Under the pieces are notes generated by a model that saw nothing but the letters and a program-made list of their open reading frames with translations, ran no database searches and was not told the origin of the DNA. This document shows, piece after piece, positions 44,301 through 59,300 of a DNA stretch of 64,000 bases (the first letter of the stretch is position 1; each line of letters starts with the position of its first letter). A program made the position numbers and the translations under genes. This DNA comes from Pycnopodia helianthoides (lineage: Eukaryota; Echinodermata; Asteroidea; Forcipulatida; Asteriidae), in the NCBI GenBank assembly GCA_032158295.1, contig CM063258.1, forward strand, positions 12,251,703 through 12,315,702, in the 5' to 3' direction.

Positions 44301-47300
44301 TTATCTCAACTTCAGCTTAAATGTCTCTGCAGAAACATTCCCATATTGCAATGGATTTAATTTAATTGGTTAATTGATTCTTCAGGTTGGCAAAGTATTG
44401 CAAGAGTAGGAGCTGTTAATTGTGCTAATCAGAAGAACTCTAAAATATGCCGTGAAAATATTGATGTGGGTTTTCCTACATTGAGGGTAAGTCAATAAAT
44501 AGTACACCAGAACCACATTTGTTTTCTTCCAGATTGTTGTTGTTTTTCTTTTGTACCTACATTTTGTGTCCGAAAGGTTTTGTACACAATTTTTGTTCTA
44601 CATGTCGGGTAACCACTTTCCGATGATATTTATAATCTTTACCACATGCCTCTTTGTGAAAAGTGTGTTATTTTTGGGGGTACTTTTCAGAACTTCCAAA
44701 ATATTTTTCTTTTTGTGAATACCGTTGTCACAATGAAACCCTGACTAAACCATGTAAACAAAATAAGGACAACAAATGTTCTCATAAAGTGCACCAGGTT
44801 TTTCCTTCCTCTTCCGAGAAATTATGGTATGGCTACACCATGAATTCTCTGGACCTTGGACATAAGCCACGATCGATAATTGGCCATGGTACAAGTATGC
44901 TGGAATCGTGGACTTGCTGCCCATATGACGAATATAATGATAAACATTGGTAGCACTCAAGCAGCCTAAGGATCTTTCATAATCTTTGTGCCATATTGAA
45001 GAAAATTTTTTTTTTTATCTTTGACCCTATTCATTTATTTTTTGACAATTATTTTCTGTATTTTCTTTTGCAAAATTGATTGCTCATAATACAAACATGA
45101 AAATAATAATTTAGTAAAAAAAACTTTGCTATAAATTTGAATGATGAATTTTTATAAGAGCAAGGGACACCTTTTATACTAAACTGACTATTAATGCTAT
45201 TGATTTTGCATGCCTGAAAATTAAAATGAATGCTTCATTTTTATGCCCCGCGGTTGGCGAAGCCACTGAAGGGGCATACTGTTTCCGACATGTCCTTCTG
45301 TGGGTGCGTGTGGGTGCATGTGGGTGCTTGTGGGTGTGTGGGTGCGTGTGGGTGCGTGTGGGTGCATGTGGGTGCTTGTGGGTGCGTGTGGGTGCGTGTG
45401 GGGGCGTGTGGGTGCGTGTGGGTGCGTGTGGGTGCTTGTGGGTGCGTGTGGGTGCGTGTGGGTGCGTAAGGGTGCGTGTGGTGCGTGTGGTGCGTGTGGG
45501 TGCGTGTGGGTGCGTGTGGGTGCGTGTGGGTGCCTGTGGGTGCGTGTGGGTGCGTGTGGGTGCGTGTGGGTGCCTGTGGGTGCCTGTGGGTGCCTGTGGG
45601 TGCCTGTGGGTGCCTGTGGGTGCTGTGGGTGCGTGTGGGTGCGTGTGAGCCGTGCGTGTGGGTGCGTGCATGCATGCATGCAAATTTTAACTCAAGAGGA
45701 CTCAAATGTTAACTCAAAACTTGGTGTATGGATTGGTCATGGGATCCCTCCCAGAAGCCTGTCGTTGTTCAACTCCTTTGGTCAAATGTCACGATCATTG
45801 TGGCTAAACCCCCCAAATGTTGTTGGAGTGATAACTTGAGATGGACTTTGCATATTAACTGCAAATTTGGTTTCCAGATTGGTCTTGGGGTCCCTTGAAA
45901 GTCTATTGTTTTTGGACCCCCCCCCCGGTCAAATGTCAAGGTCATTATGGCTAAAACAAAAGAAATGTTGTCTGAGCAATACCTCGACTAGGACTTGGCA
46001 TATCAACTCCAAACTTGGTTTGTGGATCTGTCTTGGGATCCCCCAGAAGCCTATTGTTTTTGGACCCCCTAGGTTAAATATTAAGGTCATTATGGCTAAA
46101 ACAAAAGAAAATTTGTCCGAGCAATAACTCAAGAAGGACTTGGCAGATCAACTTTAAACTTGGTTTGTGGATTGTTCTTGGGAACTCCTAGAAGCCTATT
46201 GTTTTTGGACCCAAAGTTAAATATTAGGGTCATTATGGCTAAAACAAAAGAAATCTTGTCAGAGCGATGTCTGAATCTAGCAAAGTGCATAAAGTGTAGT
46301 AATACCTGCTACATACATGTAGCAGGTATTATACATTTTGCTTGATTCAGAAATTTATGATGCATAATAAGGGAAAGAACACACAGTCTCTCGGTTACAC
46401 GAGAAACTGTTGGCTTTTACTTCTTGGCCTACGTTTGAAGGTTTTCATTGAAAATAGCTGAATTACAGTATACCAATGATGTTTACATACATGTACATGT
46501 ACTACCCTTTGAAATTTAAATTTTCACTGAATTTATGGCAAAACAAGTCACAAAGTTCCCCCTGTGACAGGAAACTGAGATTCCGGTGTCTCCGTTACAG
46601 TGTGATGGATAGTTTTGGATCGTACATGTATATGAAAACAAAAAATCTGATTCGAGAAGTTGAAGTTATACAAAAACGTATGAGCTATCCCCACCACTTA
46701 AACGTGCAAAGAATATAGAAAGTACATTATCTTTTGAGATATAACACCATGTCACGCTTTGGCCCCTTATTTATGGAAAGCCCCACAATACAGGCAATAC
46801 AGAATTGTACAGTGTATGTGCTTAGACATTTCTCACATGTATTTCATAGCGATTACAAAGGCACATGCCTGATGACTTTATATCATGTTTCCTTTTTTAC
46901 TACTAGACTTCTATATTTGTGGCATTCATTTTATTCATTATTCTTTCTCTATCGTTGACATAAAGCTTTTCAGGGCTTTGCAGAAAAATGGCACAGGTGA
47001 CGTTAGCAAAGGTATGTAAACATTAACATAATTTGTAATTTTGGGGTTTGGATATCATATTTTTACCATTATTTTGGTTTTATTTGTTTTCATGTTATAA
47101 TCCACCTCCCACTATTTCTTAGGATGGTTTGCACCTTTTTCCCCTCAAGAAACCGATTGCATTTATAATCTATAAAAACATATTTAATCCCAATATTGGC
47201 AAATTTGGCCTCCGATAGGAGAGATACATGAATGATGGCGTTTTGAGGCGGGGGGCGGTCATGCCCAGTTTTGACGAAAATCATGAATGATGGCGTTTGA

Positions 47301-50300
47301 GCGGGGGGCGGTCATGCCCAGTTTGAGCAAAATCATGAAAGACATCTGTGCTGTAGTGCAGTACCTTGGCCGCTTGGCTGTTCAAACATACATACTGTAT
47401 CTATACAGTTGGAAAATAAGACACTTGGTAAAGAAACATGAAGTGTTACATTGTAAATGTACATTCAAAATAGTCTATACTACCAACAACTGCAGTGCTT
47501 CTCACTAAGTAAGTTTTTATGGTCACCAATTTTTAACCCTACCTTTGAAAATCAAAGACACTGTTTAAATGAAGAAATTGTAATTTTGAAATCTGCATTT
47601 AACAACAACTTTGATTTATTGATGGTTGTTGTTGTTTTGAAGGCCCAAGAGATGTTATACAATTGAGGCATGCATTGATTGATCACATCACCAAACACAG
47701 TGGAGATTACAAACCATCATACTGGCCCAGGCTGGCACCAGTTGGGTAAAATATTTTCATTGTTTACCCAAAATTATGGATGGGGGACATAATTACACTC
47801 ATTAGGCTTATAATTTAACTCAATGCAAAGTTGGTGGTATAAAAGTAATTGTAGTCATTTGATCTGATGTCATGTGTGTGTTTTGTATCATCATGATTGG
47901 GTGGCTAGTTACTATTGTTAGTCAGGAACATCAGATGGCTTAACCAGTTGACACTGGAAGATGTGAATACAAGCAAAACTTTAAGGGACACACAAACGGA
48001 AGTCAGATAAACATGCTTACCAGTTAAAGCCAGGGATCTTCCATTTTTTCACTTCCCCTCTGCTGGGAGTAAATTCTCAGTTTTCTTTGAGAGTACCACT
48101 GGCACAAAGAAACCATGGCTTGACAAAGCCAAGAAAACAAGGACTCTTGAAGCCCCAGGATTTTTGGTTTTGGAGAATATACCATACTCACGCACCGTGA
48201 AGCGTATAGAACCTTGACCGTGAGACACTTGCCTTGCCTCCATTGAACCAAAATTCAATGAAATACATTGATAAAAGCTTCTTGATGCCATGTAATCATT
48301 TTCTTACCACAAAAGGACAAAGGCCTGGAATTGGGGATTACACAATAACCCCTAGCAAAATAATAATAATAATAAACTGGCATTTATATACCGCTCTTAC
48401 AAGAGATCACAGGGCTGTACAATACAAAATAAACAAACTGCAATATTAAACAAGGAATACACAATGGAGAAAGAAGAATATGAATTAATTATGGAACAAG
48501 AATGTCTTCAGCCGCTTCTTGAAAACTTGAATTGATGGTGATGCCCTGACATTAGATGGAAGACTGTTCCAGATGACCGGTCCAGAGTGTGAAAAGGCCC
48601 TGTCACCAGCAGATGTGCGTGTACAAGGAATGTGAAGTAAGGTTGGATGAATGGAGCCCATACGAACTGATAAAGTGACGCTCAAGAAGAGATTGTAAAT
48701 AATATGGGGCAGAGTCATTCATGCATTTGAATATGATGAGAGCTAGTTTGAAAGTGATGCACTTAGGAGAATTAAGCATTACTTCCTTACTTACGGAGAG
48801 TGCCACCTTGTGCACACTTCGTTGTTATATTAACATTGGGCGACCTTTGTTCTGGTATCCATAGTGCAGAGCTACCAACTAGTACGGATTTTCCGCATTT
48901 CATATGGAAATCAACAAGAATACGAAAGTACGAATTTGCATTTCAAAATACGGATTTGGAAAAAGTCGATAATACTTTTTAAGCCCAAGTGTAAATGCAG
49001 TACAAACAATGAGTTTGTAATAAAAGTGATATCTGCGAATTCACATGCATTTTTTGTGCTTATTTAGGTACCATAACCTGTCGCGCTGTAGGACTTGACT
49101 ACTGCCAGCCAGAGTGATCTCCGTGCACTGAAATGTTTCTACCATGTCACACGGAGACACAATGCACCTTGTACAGCATACATTCTACAGTTCGTGTCTC
49201 ACAGGGTCAATCACATACATGTGTACAATGCTTTTGTAGAGACTAGCTCTGCAGTCTTTCTACTGCTTCTCGTGTGTGGGATGCGGCGGCAAACAGACAA
49301 TGTGATAACTTTCATCTCTGCAAATAGCAAGCGTGCACCGTTGTGTAGCCTAGTGTGTGAAACATCGCAATCGCTGCATCAATTTATAACTTGAAATAGT
49401 GACACCAAAACACAACAGTCACGCCACTGTCAGGTACCTGTGGAAAATTTGATGTATTAGCAAGACATCCGGTGTTAACTGGTTTAAAGAAATATCCAGG
49501 GGTGTTTGTGTAGCGTGCATCATGTAACGCTTTGTTTGCCCCGTAATAAAAAAGGACAAAAGGTACTGGAATTCATGCTCAGAATTCTCCTATATTCTGG
49601 GGCTCATTGTGTATCACCAATTCCAGACTTTCGTCCTTTTGTTAGACAAACCAGGGTTCTGACAGATCGTATGGCTGCCACCATTTCATTTGTCATGGGA
49701 CAAATGTCATGTAAGTCCGAGATTCCAGCATGCCATGGCTGATAAACCTGCGGCTGACCAAGACTTGGCTGATTCATGTTGATCAAAAGCCACATTTTCT
49801 TGACAGAAAACAAGAATTCCAGTAACATTTTAAGATGATAGATGTTGTCTTCGTTTGGTTAAGTCATGGTTTCTTTATGTCAGCAATATCCCCCCCCCCA
49901 GCACCAAAATTCTGGAAATACCAAAATGAATCCCGCCTGTTAGCATGGACAAGTTATGGAAATGTTACTAGTTGGTTAAAACAATTACCGTAATGTATAT
50001 TGTATACTTTGACCCATGGATATACACTGTACAGTAAGTGTTTAATGGATCAATGTCTTTGCATATAAAACAACCAGATTCCTACATGAACATGTACATG
50101 TGTACCTTAGAAAATTAAAAGAATGGGCTCTGCTTTAAATGGAAACAAATTGCAGCTTAGTGCCATTTTAACTTGATTACACCTCTCATTGCTCATGCCT
50201 CTAGTACTCTGTATCTAAGTTCATCACCATTTTGGGAAGATACTATGATCACGCTTGGGTTTTGAGGTTAGGTAGATATGCATATGTACACTTTGACTAA

Positions 50301-53300
50301 AGATGATCATGTACCCTAATCTTTGGCTTATAAGCTGCACGATGTACAAGCCGCAGTGCCCAGAAATTGTCAAAACAAGATTTATGTGTCGGTGTATAAG
50401 CCACCCGGCGCATAAGGCGCAGGCATGACTGCACACAGAGAGGGGTTGTATGTGTTTGGGGTCTTTTGTGGTGATGTACAGTGCATCACCACAAAGGCAA
50501 ACTTGCATTGCCTTGAAGTCAAAATGTATTGAAGTTAACACCATCGTTATTTAAATCGCTAAGGCCAAAAAAAAAAAAGGTTCTGTTTCCGATTACATGT
50601 CATTTAAAAATAGGGTCGGTAGGTCGGAAAGTTTTTTTATTTTGCGTTTTTTTTTTATTCTGATACGCTTGACGATACATCCACGATCGTTCATGTGTTG
50701 AGCGCAATCAACGAATTTGCACAGCGAATTAGTCAAAATTGCGCGCAAACTGCAGTTTGCGCTCTGCAGATTTGGCAGTTAATCTGCCCGACCGTGCAAA
50801 TTGTGCGCAATCTTCAGTTTGAACTCTTTAGATAGGCAGTTAAAGCGGCCGATTTTGCAAAAATGTGTGCAATCTGTAAATTGCGCAAACCCGTGGAATG
50901 CGCATCACCCAGCGCCGTGTACACACATGTGCGCTCTGCATTGCATTGTGGGTATTTTTCGCTCGCCGTCGAGTCGTTGGCGCAAATCACGGAGATATCT
51001 GTAAATTCTTCTTGATATGTTCTGGTTTTTATTTCAAATGTTGCCTAAAACATGGTAAATTGGTAAAAGTCAGACATTTTCTTCCAGGTAAAATAGGTTT
51101 TTGTTTTAGTTTTTTTGTTTTTTTCCCATTTTATCCCGTTTTCCCCCCGTTTTTTTTTAAGTTTAGGGTCGCGGCGTAAAAACTAGGGTCGGTCGGGGAA
51201 CCGGAAACACAACCCTTATTTTTTTTAGCCTAATTAGAATGGTCTGCAGTCAAGTACAGTAGGCCTAATTTCTTTTTTAAGTGTGGACATAATGGGGATA
51301 TTGATACAGGCACTATTTGGAGCATTGGCTGGCGGAAACACGAGGGCCAGTTCCTAGATAAACAACCAGACGGGGCCATTCTTGTTCACATTGGTATCTT
51401 TATTGAAGAAAGTGACAACTGAGATACGTTAAAGTGAATACCCTGTCACTGTGATCACCACGAAAACAAAATTTATAAAAAATATCCCTTTATTTAAACC
51501 TTCTATTCAGTCAATATTCACCTTACAACTACAAGGCCCCAATATTCTGATACCGCTAATAAAGTGAAGATATCATCCTCGACTAAAAATTGCTGTAAAT
51601 TTTCCTTGGTAAACTAAACATATGGGAGGCAAACTAAAGAATGCGATGTATCAAATTGCTTTGGCTTGTTGGTGTTTGCGGTTTATTTACTTTATATGGA
51701 TTGCAAACTGCAACAATAGCAGGATGGCTATTGGGTGATTACAAAGTCCATGGGCGTTACAAACTCCAGATTATCCAACCAATACATGGCTCTGATTTGC
51801 ATCCTGTTTATAAAGCCTGCCTGCCAGTTCTTTGTGTCCCACTCATAAGACGTGGCGGTATCGCATGTTTGAGCTGACACAGTGCCGCTGCTTGTTCGAG
51901 TGGACTGAACTCCATTGATGAGGGCGGTTGGAAAATGTTTTGTCAACGTTAACAAATAACACTACGGTAGTGTTATTTGTCACCATGCGATAGTCTACCG
52001 TCTACCGCATGGTGACCCCCCCCCCTGCCTAAATCTTTGTGTCCCACTCATAAGCCGTGGGTTGTTGCGTGATTGAGCTAACACAAGTTCTGCTGCTTTC
52101 TTGTTAAACGGGGACTAAACTCCGGGAGGGCGGTTGGAAAACGTTTTGTCAACGTTAACAAACTACACTGCATGGCGATCTCCAACTGCTTCTTCATGGA
52201 ATAAGATTGATACAAACGGTCACCAGCGAAAGTCTTAATCGAAACGAGCATGGGGGCCAAGTTCGCAGGATAGACTCCTTAGCTCAAAAGATGTGTTGTG
52301 ATTTTTAACACCATTTCGTCACAATCATCACATCACACAGTCCATATTTTGTAGGTTTTAGTTGTTATTGTTCGTTTTTTTTTGTTTTTTGATTGTTTTT
52401 TTATCTAGAAATATTTTACAAATGATCTTTCTTTAAAAAATGTGCGCTGGTTTCTGTTCTTCATATCAATTCGTTGGCTTATAAGATGCCCGATGTACAA
52501 TCCGCAATATTATTTTTTGGGGGTCAAAATTAACGTTTAACCCGCGGCTTATAAGCCAAAGATTACGGTACATGTGTATTCCACTATGCCCACTACTTTG
52601 AATTAACAGTTATAAGTACATATACAATGGTTGGCAGCACGTACAATGTTAGTAGTGGTAGATGTCCACTAATAACTGAAAGTAGCAATACCTGCCCCAA
52701 CTTTAGAACTCTTTGGTATTTATTTTATGTTTGACACATTTTGTGTGTTTGTATGTATTTAAATTTGACTTGAGCAGCTATTATACAGTGTTCTGTTTTG
52801 TCTAAACTGACAGGATCAAGTGGTTGCTTGAAGATTTTGCAAGAAATACAAAGCCTGGTATAAAGTTTGTAGCAACAGTTGTTGAGGACGCTGAATCATA
52901 TGCTGGGAGAGAGGTGAGACCACAATAAGTTTTGATAGATACAATGATATGGGTGGAGTGGGGCATAGAGGTAAGACTACATTGTACATGTATGAAAGGA
53001 GTACAGAACTGAAGAAGTTACTAAAGTAAGAAGGGTAGATTAGGATTATGAATGACAAGTTACATGTACAAATACATGTACATGTTCAAAGAAGGCTGGA
53101 CAAAGATGAGGGTTGACTGATGATAATTAGGAAGCTTAACTGGTTGAAGGTGTGTACATGTATCTGCTTGAAGAGGCTAATATTATAAGTTGTGTGTTTT
53201 GATTTCTTTTCCATTTAGCTTATCTTGGACATGACTGAAAGGACAGATGTTATGGTTGTGCGAGTGCTTCAACAAGACTTGAACAATTCTGTGGCTAATA

Positions 53301-56300
53301 GGAAACTTACAAGATTGCCTTCATTGCTTGTTTTAAAACAAAATGAAGAACCAAAAGAGTTATTGTACAAGTAAGTAAATGTAGCGGGTTACATTTGAAT
53401 CAGAAATTGGCTGGCAAATGTTAACATAACATGGATTCACAACCTCACTTTGTGCATGTTTTGTTAAAAGCAATTTTCCTAAATGAAAAATTTATATTAG
53501 CAGACTGGTGTTTTTTTTAAAAAGTAAAACATGTAATTGTTTTTTGAAGGGACATTTTGTTTGTTTAAATATACTTTTAATTAAATTTCCATTTAAGATT
53601 TAAAAAAAGTCATCTTAAGGGTTCTGTTTTGTTTAAAATAACCTCAGAGGTGAAGATAATATCAACCCCCCAGTTAGCCTGAACATCTGACCTCGCACTT
53701 TGAGGCTCGTGAATAATGCCAGATACCAGCCTGACCAGATGTTGAGCAGATGTACCTTTGACCTTGCATTCATTTCAGGTGGAGATTCACAGTCACTTCA
53801 AACATTCATATTACATAGTAAATAAAACAACATTACATGATGTACAAACATTATGCACACGCTGCATGTAGACGATCGAAAGTGCAAGCTGACGAATAAC
53901 ATCACCTCGGACCAATCAGATATGGAAAGCTTACGTCACTGCATGTTTATTCAATGAAATTGTTGTATTCAATTAAATCATTGGGCCTGTAGACCAGTAA
54001 CTGTCTTTATCGACAGGGGATCCACTCTACCTTACAGTCCTTTGTTTAAAAAGTTTGTTTGCAAAAACATGAATGAGGAAATTTGCTTGAAATAGATAAA
54101 AAAAGCACTGAAAAGATGACATACAGATATCAATATAAAAAGATCATCCATTCATCACTTTGGCCATTTGCTTGTTGGTTTTGTGCATTCATCTGATCCT
54201 TTCTGTTTCATTTGGGGGTATTTTTTGAGAGAAGCTTTAAAAAGAAAAGTATATCTATGTGATAGTTTTTAGTAAGTGGCAAAACCATGTGGACAGCAGC
54301 AATTTAGCAGTGCAAACTCCACTAGCACCACTTTGTTTGACCCATCACCACAAGACCTGGACAAGCTTGCAGTTTGTCAGTTTTAGTTTTTGATAACTTC
54401 AAATTAACCATTGAGTTTCTAAAACTAACCCTTTCAAATTATCCCATGTGAGGGAACCCTAATCTTTCTAAATCCTCCAAAATCTTCTTCATCAACTGGA
54501 GGAGTGAGGGCTTTTGGCCAAAATATCAATAGCTTAGTCATTCATTTCACAACTTTTTGAGGATATCGTTTCAACTCTTTTCAAACAATTTTTTTTTTAA
54601 ACCTCAGCCTAGGAACTGTTTTTTTGTTTTTTGTTGGCAACACCGTGCTAAGTGTACATAGTTTCAAAATTGATGACAGAGCCGAAACGGAGCGAGAGTT
54701 CAAGCTGGAAAAAGCCTTATACTACCGAAAAAATCAACATTGTGGTAGTGAGATCTCTCACCATTTTAGAAAGGCAAATGATTGTAGATTGCTGTTAGTA
54801 CTGGATTAGTTGAGGGATATCAGGATCCAAGTGATCCAAGTAAGGACTGTGAAGCTCAATGGAAATGTCACATCAACAGTTGGAATTAAAACCCTACAGA
54901 AAGTTGACGAAGAGTGTAAGGCTGAAGACTTTAAGAAAGTCGGCATAGGAGCTTTCCATAATAGGAAAGGCTGAAGCAACCCCAAATTCTGAGCAGGCAG
55001 GGGTTCAACTGCAAATATTGAACATAAAAGAACTGAGGGAACTGCAAAAGCAAATTAAATGTCAGAATCTGTATGGAAACGGAGGATCACATGACCGACA
55101 GGGCTCAGGTGCTACCAATGCTAGGAATACAGTCGTATCAAACCAAACTAAACTATCTATCACTGATATAAAAAAAGAGGACAGTAAACGAGCAGCAATT
55201 GCATTCCAGCAACCCCCGAGATCTAATAAACAGGGAAACTGTTAGGAGTTGAGCCTTGTCCAGTCACCATTCATGCAGGGTTTGACACATCATTGGACCT
55301 ACATGTACATGTCCCTCATATAATTTTTTAGCAACAACGTGATGTATTTCCTTGATTCGATCATTGGTTGAGCAAACGCTGTGGTCAAGGAACATCTGCT
55401 GTTAACAATGCTTATTGGAAGAATGCTGTTACTTGGATTGTGTTTGTAGAATGAATGGGGCTTCTTTACCATATTTACATGTTAGCATGCGATTTCTTTG
55501 GACCAATTATTAATGGCGTATCAGAAAGGTGTATTACATTGCCATTATTGTTAGAAATTTCATACTTTGGCCGAGGTCTGTGATAACTAAGCTACACAAT
55601 AACATTGCAGGTTAGCCTAAGCAACAAGAAATAATTGTTCTGTTTGCTTGCTTTCTGTGTTGTGGTTCACTTTACTGATGCAATTATTTCCCTGTGCTTG
55701 GTGGTATATTGCAATGCAACTGGTTTCAATAGCAGAATGTGCAAGAAAACTTGCATAATTAGGTGCAAAATTGCTCTTTCATAATTAGCAACAAAGCAGC
55801 CTCATATTCTCAGCACTGCACTCAACAAAAGGGAGAAGTTGACCCAGTGCATGTGTGCTAGCCTTACATGTATTTCTTGTATTTACAACCATCTCTATAG
55901 CCCTGAGTTGCATATTCAAGATCAGATGGCATGAACCTATCCCTAACAGTGACCATTCAATTCTCATTATGTATGGGAGATAATTAGCTCCATTCAATTA
56001 CTTTGAACTTCACAGTCACACATTTAATACATACTCTTCAGAATGTATTTATTTAATAATACATCTAATAGCACAATTGCCAATTACTTTCAGCTTTTAA
56101 TTCATCCGATCTTGCTGATCAGTACATTACTGTCCTACGTCAGCTTCTTGATAAGCACGCACCAGTGAAGGCCACACTCATTGCTGTCAGACCAGATGCT
56201 CCTTGGTATACAAAGGACATCCGAGATGCCAAGCGAGTTAGACGCCGTCTTGAGCGTAAGATGGTCAAATCTGGACTTGAGATCGATAGACAAATATATA

Positions 56301-59300
56301 AAGATCAATGCAAAATCTACCAAAATGAACTATCAACCTCCAAATCTGATTATTTCCGGTCACAGATTGCTCAATCTGGTATGAAGCAACTTTTCAAGTT
56401 AGTAAACAAGCTCACATCACCGACATCAAAGCCAGTTCTACCTGAACGTGATTCTGACAGTGGCCTAGCTAATGACTTTGGCCAGTTCTTTTACGACAAA
56501 ATACAACATTTCAAGTGCAATTTTCCTTGTTCTGCGAGTAACATTGTAACACCAGTCCATTTACCTTGCCCTTCGTCCTTCAATCATTTCGAGCGTGTCT
56601 CAGCCGATGAAATAAAAAGGATCATCACATCTAATGCGTCAAAATCATGTCGGCTTGATCCACTTCCCACGTGGTTGTTGAAGCTTTGTATGGATGAACT
56701 CTTGCCGACCATCATGCAAACCGTCAACCTCTCACTGACATCTGGTATTGTACCTGTTGCCTTCAAAACTTCACATGTAGTCCCCTTGCTCAAGAAGCCC
56801 TATCTCGATCCAGATGATTTCAAGAGCTATCGTCCTATCGCGAACCTGATGTTTGTTGCTAAGGTTCTTGAAAGGGTTGCTTCCACTCAACTCTGGGATT
56901 ATCTCCAAGAAAATTGCCTTTTCTCCGAGTCTCAATCTGCGTATCATCGTTTTCATTCCACTGAAACTGCTTTACTCCATGTGCAAAACGATTTGCTGCT
57001 CGCCATTGACAAAGGTCTGAAGGTCATTCTGGTGCTGCTAGATTTCTCTTCTGCATTTGACACCATCGACCACAACATTCTTGTAAAACGACTGAGAGAT
57101 AGATATGGCATTGGCGGCACTGCTCTTAACTGGTTCAGCTCCTACTTGGATGGTCAAGATCAACGCATTGTCATCAATGATGTTCTCTTCAAATCATTTC
57201 CTCTCCAATGCGGAGTACCTCAAGGATCAGTCTTGGGACCCTTAAAATTCATTCTGTACACCGGCCCTCTAAGTGATATCATCAGCAAATACAAAAATAT
57301 TCATCACGTGCTGTATGCTAATGACACCCAGCTGTACCTTATCCTGAACCCTGGCCAGCAACCTTCAGCCATCAACTGTTTACAGGAATGCGTCATTGAT
57401 GTACAAGGATAGACAAACAACAACAACCTTCTCATTAACTGTACAAAAACAGAGGTCCTACATATCACATCGCTCTTCCGCAAAACCTGTACTCTACCAG
57501 CATTCAACATTGGGACCAACACAATTTGCACGTCTGAATCAGTGAGGGATCTTGGGGTTATATTAGATAACAACCTTCATCTTGATTCACATATTCGTAA
57601 GATCTGTCGTGCTGCATCTTTCGGCATTCATAAAATTGGCAAACTTCGCAATTACCTTGACCAAACCTCCACTGAACGTCTCATACATGCTTTTGTCACA
57701 TCTCAACTCGACTACTGCAACAGCTTGCTGTATGGACTGCCCTCTTCTCAAATCGCGCCTCTTCAAAGAATTCAGAACTCGGCAGCCCGTCTGGTACTTG
57801 TCGTGTCAAACGTCGGGAACACATCACTCCGTTTCTCCGTTCACTACACTGGCTCCCGGTTACTTAACGCATCAAATACAAGATTCTTCTGCTCACTTAC
57901 CTGACAGTTAATGGACATGCTCCTACTTATCTTCAGTCTAATTTCTCAAAAAGTTCCAATGCATTTCTTCAATTTACGGTCGTCATACAACTCACAATAT
58001 CAACTAGCAAATGGTCCATGTACCTATACTCGCTATGGTCGACGAGCTTTCACCTCAGCTGCACCATCATTATGGAACAATCTCCCTCTTAATATCCAAC
58101 AAGCTACCTCTACTGACTCATTCAAATCTCTATTAATGACTCATCTCTTTGTAATTTAAGGTTAACGCACTTAGAAATGCCTGTAATAAGTGCTATATAA
58201 ATGTTAATATTATTATTATTATTATTACTTAATCAGTAGGAGACAAGAAGGAATGTACAGTTTTAGATGTAGAAAAAAATTGCAAATGGGAAAAACCCTT
58301 TTAATCACATAGAGACTGAAAAGTTGAAAAACCCAATCTACATGCAAAGCTCATGTGAGGGTGGGATTCAAACCTGTGTCTACTACGTCTCCCCCTAGGC
58401 ATGCTAGGTACCATTAAGCCAACCTGAGCCTCCAAATGCATAAACTCATAGTATGCGTCATGTTTGGTTCTTTATTACTCAGATTTTGAACTTGTAAAGA
58501 GAAAATGGTTTTTATTAGAATAGAGAAAATTTACCCTTGTCAAGTATTTTTAGACTGGCAGTAAATTTGTTGTAAGTGTATGAAGGTCTTTTTATATTAG
58601 TTAAAACAATTTTTGTTGTTAATATTTTCCTTTCAGATCAAAGACAAGAGAGTCAATGTTCAGTTCACTTCAGGCTTATTTAAATCAGTCATTATTAGAA
58701 CTGAAGAATAAAGGTAAGTTGATCCAAAGAGAGACTTCCCATTTGAATTAAAATTGGTGGACCCCAAAAAACAAACTAGCTTTGATACTTAGATGTGGTG
58801 TTGTTTGGCTCATTGGTAAGCAAGGTGTGGACAAATCTTTACCAGTACTTCAGAACCAAATGTATTTATAACACGTTGACTAGAAACCATTTTGTGGCAT
58901 ATAACATGTATGAGCTATTTCTAAGTGTCCTGATACAATTGCAAGCAGATCAAAGCGTAGCTTCATCTAACTTGGTTGCCATAGATGAGAGAAATCATAG
59001 AGGAAGTGATGAACACGGAGTGACCGCCTTACAGAAGATTGTACAAGACAAGCTAATACAAGACAGAGAAACTTTCCCCACAAAACCACTGAAAAGGTGC
59101 CTATATGATTCTTTGTATTCATGTGTTTACAGTGTACAATGTATAGGGGAAGAGATCACATTTCAGTGTAGCAATGATTGTATACCTGAATTTCAAGACT
59201 TGTTTGTGTTTATTTCTTGGTGATTATTTCTTGGCCTGGTATTGGAACAATTTGCTACTCATTCTTTGGGACGCTTAAGGGTTTCGATCTCCTGATTCAT

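Noticed and set aside
45174..45839. Val/Cys/Gly-rich plus-strand and Thr/His/Pro-rich minus-strand frames of 140-180 codons
   Set aside because: Translations of the 10-bp tgtgggtgcg repeat inside QSOX intron 2.
58349..58429. Functional tRNA gene on the minus strand
   Set aside because: Only five acceptor pairs, long irregular variable arm, and no clean 7-nt anticodon loop; kept only as a tRNA-like repeat.
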